A DNA stretch of 64,000 nt. Source: Emydura subglobosa (lineage: Eukaryota > Chordata > Testudines > Chelidae). The translations under genes were made by a program, and so were the position numbers. The stretch lies in contig ML679958.1 of assembly GCA_007922225.1 (NCBI GenBank), positions 56,810,838 through 56,874,837 on the forward strand, given 5' to 3'. Positions 58,286 to 64,000 of this stretch are shown piece after piece; positions within the stretch are counted from its first letter, which is position 1, and every line of letters starts with the position of its first letter. The notes under the pieces are model-generated. The model had not been told where the DNA came from. It made no database searches and saw only the letters and a program-made list of their open reading frames with translations.

Positions 58286-61200
58286 TTTTGCCTGGCTAAC
58301 TAGTCAGAATTTATTTGCTAGAAATGCACCATGTGGGGGTTTTGTGGACTTCCTGTTTTCATAACAACAATGAGGACAAGTGATTAATCATTTAACATGT
58401 GCAGTGATGAGTCAGTGTATGTGGGCCAGTTTTTATCATGCAGGATTTTCCATATTTCATTTTTCTGGAATCACATATGTGGTTTTATAATAGTTCTATT
58501 AGTTCAACTTGAAGCTAGGAGTTGGCAGTTTCAAGGCACATTTGAGGGAATCAATTAATCGAAATTAGGAGCTTTAAAATGCTCTCATAAAAACCTGGAA
58601 ACTTGCTCAGTGCTCCCATTCCTCTTCCAAGGCAAACTAGTAGAAGTTTACGATAATTTTGCATGTACTTTCTTTGCCTGGGTACAATACATACAGTAAC
58701 AAAGAACAATGATTGAATAGTATACAAATTCTTCTGTATCATAAGAAGCAAACACTTTCTGTTGAAATTCTTACACTTAACTGTATCTTTAAGGAAGAAT
58801 CCCGTTGGATTTCTCTGTTTCAGGACTTTTAGTGATGATTTTTTTCATGTACTTTGATTATCTACATGTACTGCAAGTTGCTTTTTCTTAAAATAAAGAA
58901 AAGGGGGAGCGGGGGCAGGGGGAAATCTGTCGTCAGAGGCAATTGAAATAATCCTAATCCTATGAACAATGTTTAGGGACCATATGGTGTGTAAACTACA
59001 AATGAGCCATGTGCTTTATTTTTTGGCTATCTACATGCATCATTTTTACTAGCTTGTTGTCAGAGATGACAGTAAAACTTGGTTTATCACCAAATGTAAA
59101 GCCTACCTTTGAAATCCCTGCTTTGTCTTGAAGACACATTCCTCTCCCTTTTTCCCTCCACCCCAATATGAGCAGCATTTCCTGATTATAGGAGGATATT
59201 GATTTGATGATACATTTTATGACTAAGAATGTGAGTTTTGTGCCAGATTCAGAAGAAAGCACATTTACATAGATGACAGCGAATAAAATTCCGCATAGGC
59301 AAAATTAATGTGGGATTCAGTTTTGAGCATAATTATTTTATGGGGTCTTTCCCTAATGTTTAATGCTGCAGAAGAGAGTGGGAGGAGACCAAAAATGAAA
59401 TGTAGGTAAGGTCATTCATTAGCTTATCTACAGATACAAGCACCATACATAATAAGGTCTGATTGTTGAATTTCAGGGCCGTGGTTCACAGAAAAGGGGT
59501 GGTTACTGGAATATAACAGAGAGGTAGTGGAACTAGGGAAATCACTGGGACGTCAAAATAGTAGATTATGCAGCTTATCCAAAGGGTAATGAAAGAAAAA
59601 AACTAGGCAGCTTTGTTGTAAAGTTAATGATGAATAATCCTGAGTCCAGAGAGAGAGAAATATGCATATTTTGACTAATGAGCATAAGCTTCCAAAAACT
59701 CAGTCAGTGTAAAACTAAAGAACATAAATCACCATTGCTGGAGTGAGAAACCAAAGCTCCAGAAACACATCTTTTAACTCGTGTCAGAAAACAGCAAACA
59801 TAAAGCAGGCAATTGGTCAGATTTTCAAAGGTGGATGTGCATGCTTGTGCTCACACCTATGAGCATGCCTTATTTAAATTCTTTTGTGGGCTGATAACTC
59901 AGTAATTTGTATAGACACAGCCCCAGTTGGACTCCTAAATGGCCACATGTGCATGCAAATACCTGATTTTATGAACATACTGCGTGGGAGAGTGTAAGAA
60001 TTAGTATGTATCCAACTTTGCATGCCTAATTTTAGCCCATCGTTTGTATTAGCGTCAATGTGCAAGTCTGCCATCTTAAAGTAGAGTCTATATAGATTGT
60101 TTTCAGAAGCCACTTCTTTGTATTTCGATGCCCTTTTAAGAGGGAGAGGGTGAAGCCTGATACTTAGGCTACATAAGGCTTTTGACTTGGCCTAGAAACC
60201 CTGTTTGAGTAGACGCTGATACTCTATAGTCAAATTAGGAACAAAACTTCCAGGTGCATTATAATGAGCCTGTTGAAGTTACCTGGCTGAAAGTCCATTT
60301 CTGACTAGAACTTAATAATAATAAAGCCCAGCACTTTTCACTACACACTTAATCATTTCATACACTGAATGGTCATTTATGTCCCAAATATACTATCCAC
60401 CTGGATGTATGTGTTTTACTGATAGCGATATCTCTCAGTGGTGGTGTTTGCTGGGACACTGGTGAATGCCCAATATGTATTTACAAAAGATGATGTATTG
60501 GTAAGTAGTCAAGTCCCATTGGAGCTCTCCCTCCCCACCCCCACCCTCACCCCCACCCCCAGGCTTCCACACTTCATCCTTATTTGCCAGGCTTCAGTGT
60601 CTTTCCTAAAAGTAGATGCAAGTCTCTGGTGGAGACTGTTTAACATCATTTTACGCTGCCACTGGGAACATAGTGCCTGGTGTGTAATTATCAGCAATCA
60701 GTAGCAAAATGCCCCAGCATTCTTGTCTTATACTAGGACTCTCTCAGTTGTGCAAACTTTTCCTTGATCTGCTTTATTTCATTGTCCATGAGAGACTTAG
60801 CAACCGGCAAGAGTTACCTGGCTGCTTAATTCATTGTCAAGTTAAAAATCACTACCCAACGTCTCATACGTTGCTGCCAAGATTAGGCTGCTAATGCCAT
60901 AGAGGGGTCACTTACAGACTTTACCGGTAAGAAAATATTTAAAATAGCAAGATGTTTACTACTCATACTCCAGTGCCATCTGGTATGAGGGACAAGTTGA
61001 TTCGTCCAGAAGATGTTAACATAAGCCCTCCTTGAGGGAAAAAGTACACGTCAATCCCGGGCATACCCGTAGCTGACTCTGTAGATCTAGCACTTTCCCC
61101 AGAAGATGCGGCACAGCTGTTTGACGTAGGCTGGGGACAGACAGAATTCCTACAGTAAATTTTAATGCAGACAGGAACCCACTTGGATGATTTTGCCGTG

Positions 61201-61398
61201 GGCACCAGATTTGTTTGGACAAACCCTGATTGAGAGTGACAGGACAACACTTGTTCTGGGAGATTTTTCTCTCTTACATCATCCCTCTTTCATTCACTTT
61301 GTTACATTTTTGGCTATTTTGAGGCAACAGTAAAGTTCTTCCAAACCTCCTTCCCCCAGTCCAGTCACTAGACAGTTCAACATTTTTGGGCTACGAAA
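58286..61398. other. Intergenic, nothing recognised
   Basis: AT-rich sequence with a C-rich tract at 60528-60562 (ccccacccccaccctcaccc). No gene, RNA or repeat family was identified. The ORFs are short and random in character. Confidence 0.6.
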
Positions 61399-63465
61399 TG
61401 AGGTAATGTTTTCAAAAGTGCAGAAGTCCCATTTCTAAAAATGATTGGAGCATTTAGGACCAGATCCACAAAGGTACTTGGGTGCCTCAACCCCAGGCTT
61501 AAGTGCCTAAGTTCCAGTTTTGGTTCCATTACGATCAGAGATGACTCATGCCACCTAATGCTGTGGTTGGAGGGGGCACAAGGTAAAAGGGTGGGACACG
61601 TGACCGCCCCGTGTGTTGCTTCTGGGAGGAACTTCCAGCCCCACCTTCCGTGGCCAGGGCAGCCAATCCCACCGGCTCCTGCGGGCTGGGGCCACAGGAG
61701 CAGGGAACATATGCCTCCTGGGCCTGGCTGGGGGTCCAGGGAGAGACACAGCACCAATGTTTCCCCACAGTTCCCGTGCCCTCGCGAACGCCACAGCAGG
61801 GGAGGTGCGGGAAATCGCTCTACCTCCAGCTGAGCAGAGGCCAGGGAACCTGCTTGCAGTACCTTCCCCAGTGACCCCCCTGACCCTCTGCCTAGCCTGG
61901 GGTTGCCGCACTCTCCCTGCCTCACCAGAGTTACTTTCGGGGCGGGGGCTCTGTCCTCCTCTAACTGCGTCTCCCCTCAGCATGTTTCTGGCTCATTCAG
62001 TCACTCGCTCACTCGTTTCTGCTCTCCCTGGCAGCCGGGCCGTGCTGGGGAGTTGGATGGAGCCGCTTCTCCCACCCACTGAAGGTGGCCGCTCCAAGTC
62101 ATTGCCTCTGTGCAGCACAGCAGCTGCCTGAAAGAAAGCCCAGCTGGGGAGGTGGTCCACCCCTTCTGCTCCCTGCCTGGGCACAGCTGCCAGGGACAGG
62201 GGCTGAACATGTCTTTGAGAAGGACAGAGCCCTCATCCTTCCCTCCCCCCCCAGCAGGCTGAACAGAAATCTGGCAGGGGCACTTGACCCCGCATGCCCC
62301 CCTCTCCTCTCCCGCCTCCCTGCCTCTGACTGCTACCCACAAAACTGCCGAACACTGTATGCGCCTAAATTCACTCAACGCCTACGTTTTCAGGGTAAAC
62401 ATTCCCGAGGTGCCTACTTTTCTGCTTCTAGGAGTGTGCACTGCTGCGTGCCTCGAAGCACCCAGGGGCCAATTTCCTGCCTAAACCCCAGAGTGATTCA
62501 TGAACTGGGGGGAGATAAATATTTGACTGCCTAACTTGTGTGTGGTGCCCAGACTGGTAGGCATGCTCCGAGGCTGCCTTCTGGACTGAGTCCCATTCAG
62601 ATTCCAGGAGCAGAAAGTGATGGTGCCCACCTTATAACTTTTTAGCCCAGTGGACTGACAGAGTGACAGAGCACTCACCTGGGCTGTGGGAGACCTGGGT
62701 TCAGTTACCCCCTCTCTGTCAGAGGGGGGGGGAAAAAGATTTGTCTTCCACCTCTCAGGTTTTTGCGCTAATCACTGAGCTATGGTGTACTCTGCTGTGC
62801 GGCTCCTTCATTCCCTCCTGATATAGCTGTTCCACTGGGGATAAATAATAGACGAGTGATTGGAGGAAGGGGATGGGACCCAAGGTCTCCTGCATCCCAG
62901 GTGATTGCTTTAATGACTGAGCTAAAAGTTAGAAGGTGGACGGTGGCAGCAGCTGCTGTTGATGACACAGCCATTGTGTGCAGAATGAGGCAGATGCCTA
63001 ACTTATTCCCACAAGAAATGCCTGAAGCACCTAGACTGCCTGACTGCAGGCTGCTGGTTCCTATTCATGGATTGCTAAGCAGAAATAGGGGCCTCCCTGC
63101 AGCCTGGACTTGCGTGCCTGTCACTGGGGGCGGGGGGCAGGGCTTAGGAAAAACACCTCTGGTCAGCATCTCCCACTGGCTAGCTTAGGTTATGGAGTGT
63201 AGACTATGGTGCCTGTCTCTCTCCATTCATTGTATAGGAGCCTAGACGTGTAACGCAGCTTTGTGGATTGCTGTGACGTTCCTGTGATTGTCTACCACCG
63301 AAGGCTAGTTAGTTTCTGGGATCTAGTTAGGTTCTGTGATGCCTAGAGTTGCAATGCCTAAGTCCGTTCATGCATCGCACTCGCAGAGCCTGAAATCAAT
63401 GGAAAGTAGGCTCCAACGTGCCAAGTCACTTTTGAAAGTGGGGCTAGGTGCTTTTGAAAAATGTA
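61399..63465. mobile_element. Putative 2-kb non-autonomous TIR element
   Basis: The left end ttttcaaaagtgcagaagtc then ccatttctaaaaatgattgg is the imperfect reverse complement of the right end, which reads on the complement ttttcaaaagcacctagccc then cactttcaaaagtgacttgg. The shared internal words are agatccacaaagg and gcaatccacaaag. The interior is GC-rich with long spurious ORFs on both strands and holds a tRNA-like hairpin (62641-62935). No transposase and no clear target duplication, so the class is open. Confidence 0.55.
62641..62935. repeat. tRNA-like inverted repeat inside the TIR element
   Basis: The plus-strand segment 62641-62712 has tagcccagtgga, close to a pol III A box, then tcacctgggctgtgggagac and ctgggttcagttacc, close to a B box. 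The minus strand of 62870-62935 repeats it (ttttagctcagtcattaaag, aatcacctgggatgcaggag, accttgggtccc). Two tRNA-like copies in head-to-head inversion about 160 bp apart. It is not a tRNA gene: no cloverleaf was found. Confidence 0.6.
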
Positions 63466-64000
63466 TCTGTGGTTAGCAGACTGTTCAATACACACAGGTT
63501 GTTTTGTGTGGGTTTTTTCCAGACCTGATGATTCAACTATATCTTTTGAAATCAGGAAATCCAAACTACTTAACTATATTTGCACTGAGACAAAAATTCA
63601 AGGTGCCTATAGCGATAGCATAGGGTATAAACAAAACAAAAACCAAAACAAAACAAAAAATGGAGCTGCGCTCTGTTTTATACTACTCAATTATTAATAT
63701 TTTTAAAGTATAACAGGTTTTAGAATTTCTGAAGTTTTCAAAGTGAATTATCAGTAAATAATATCAAAAGTGGAAACTTCAGTTTGGTAGGTATATATAC
63801 ACATGCAAGGATGGGTGAGTTACATCACAGTGAGGAGGGCAAGTGTTAACGAGGTGAATTAAATCAGGGTGGATGAGGCCATTCACAACAGTTGATGAGA
63901 AGGTGTGAATGTCAAAAGAGGGAACATTATTTTTTGTAGTAAGCTAGCCACTCCCAGTCTCTATTCAGACCTAGTCTGATAGTGCCAAGTTTGCATATGA
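63466..64000. other. Intergenic end of window
   Basis: AT-rich with an A/C-rich simple tract at about 63629-63660 (aaacaaaacaaaaacc). No gene recognised. Confidence 0.6.

Noticed and set aside
61377..62534. Several ORFs of 100-180 codons on both strands
   Set aside because: GC-rich interior of a repeat element. No domain resemblance and similar ORF lengths in several frames, as expected from composition.
62641..62712. Possible tRNA gene
   Set aside because: Box-like words only. No acceptor stem or cloverleaf could be formed, and the inverted partner shows it is a repeat.
1..64000. CRISPR arrays, operons, riboswitches, phage or endogenous virus genes
   Set aside because: None seen. The RT sequences are CR1 (LINE) and DIRS types, with no retroviral protease, integrase or envelope regions recognised.

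Overview
The window is vertebrate nuclear DNA, most likely from a turtle (Testudines). CR1 LINEs are the dominant retroelement, a DIRS-type tyrosine-recombinase retrotransposon and several hAT and Harbinger-like DNA elements are present, and I see no L1 or Alu-type mammalian repeats. The assignment to turtle is inference from repeat content. No prokaryotic features, CRISPR array or viral genes were recognised.

The only protein-coding gene recognised is AKAP11 (AKAP220), on the + strand. Nine coding exons can be placed by splice sites, reading phase and homology: 971-1018, 3085-3219, 5179-5443, 5915-10589 (one 4.7-kb exon carrying most of the protein), 14006-14161, 21513-21596, 22322-22368, 28332-28492 and 37742-37888 (stop). 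The phases join without conflict to 5718 nt, 1905 codons plus stop. The first coding exon(s) and the promoter lie upstream of base 1. A 3' UTR of about 4.2 kb probably ends after AATAAA at 42078. AKAP11 is a scaffold that tethers protein kinase A, GSK3 and phosphatase. The large exon shows a repeated amphipathic-helix pattern, an FFAT-like motif, a Thr-Pro-rich segment and the C-terminal RII-binding helix.

The introns carry mostly old transposon debris: Harbinger-like MITEs (4018-4569, 29186-30537), a hAT element with a perfect 8-bp target duplication (11978-12388), CR1 copies (18100-19135, 23160-28045), a foldback element (22532-22794) and an inverted dimer of hAT transposase 3' ends (34740-36350).

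From 42.1 kb to the end is intergenic. From about 47.2 kb to 63.5 kb it is packed with nested elements. These are a rearranged DIRS remnant (47195-48580), a CR1 split by a 967-bp hAT element (48581-50735), a nearly full-length decayed DIRS element (about 51290-58285) whose left inverted repeat was hit by another CR1, and a 2-kb TIR-like element with a tRNA-like hairpin (61399-63465). No new multi-gene system was found. The most informative signals are the nested insertions with readable junctions, the DIRS terminal architecture and the palindromic hAT dimer.
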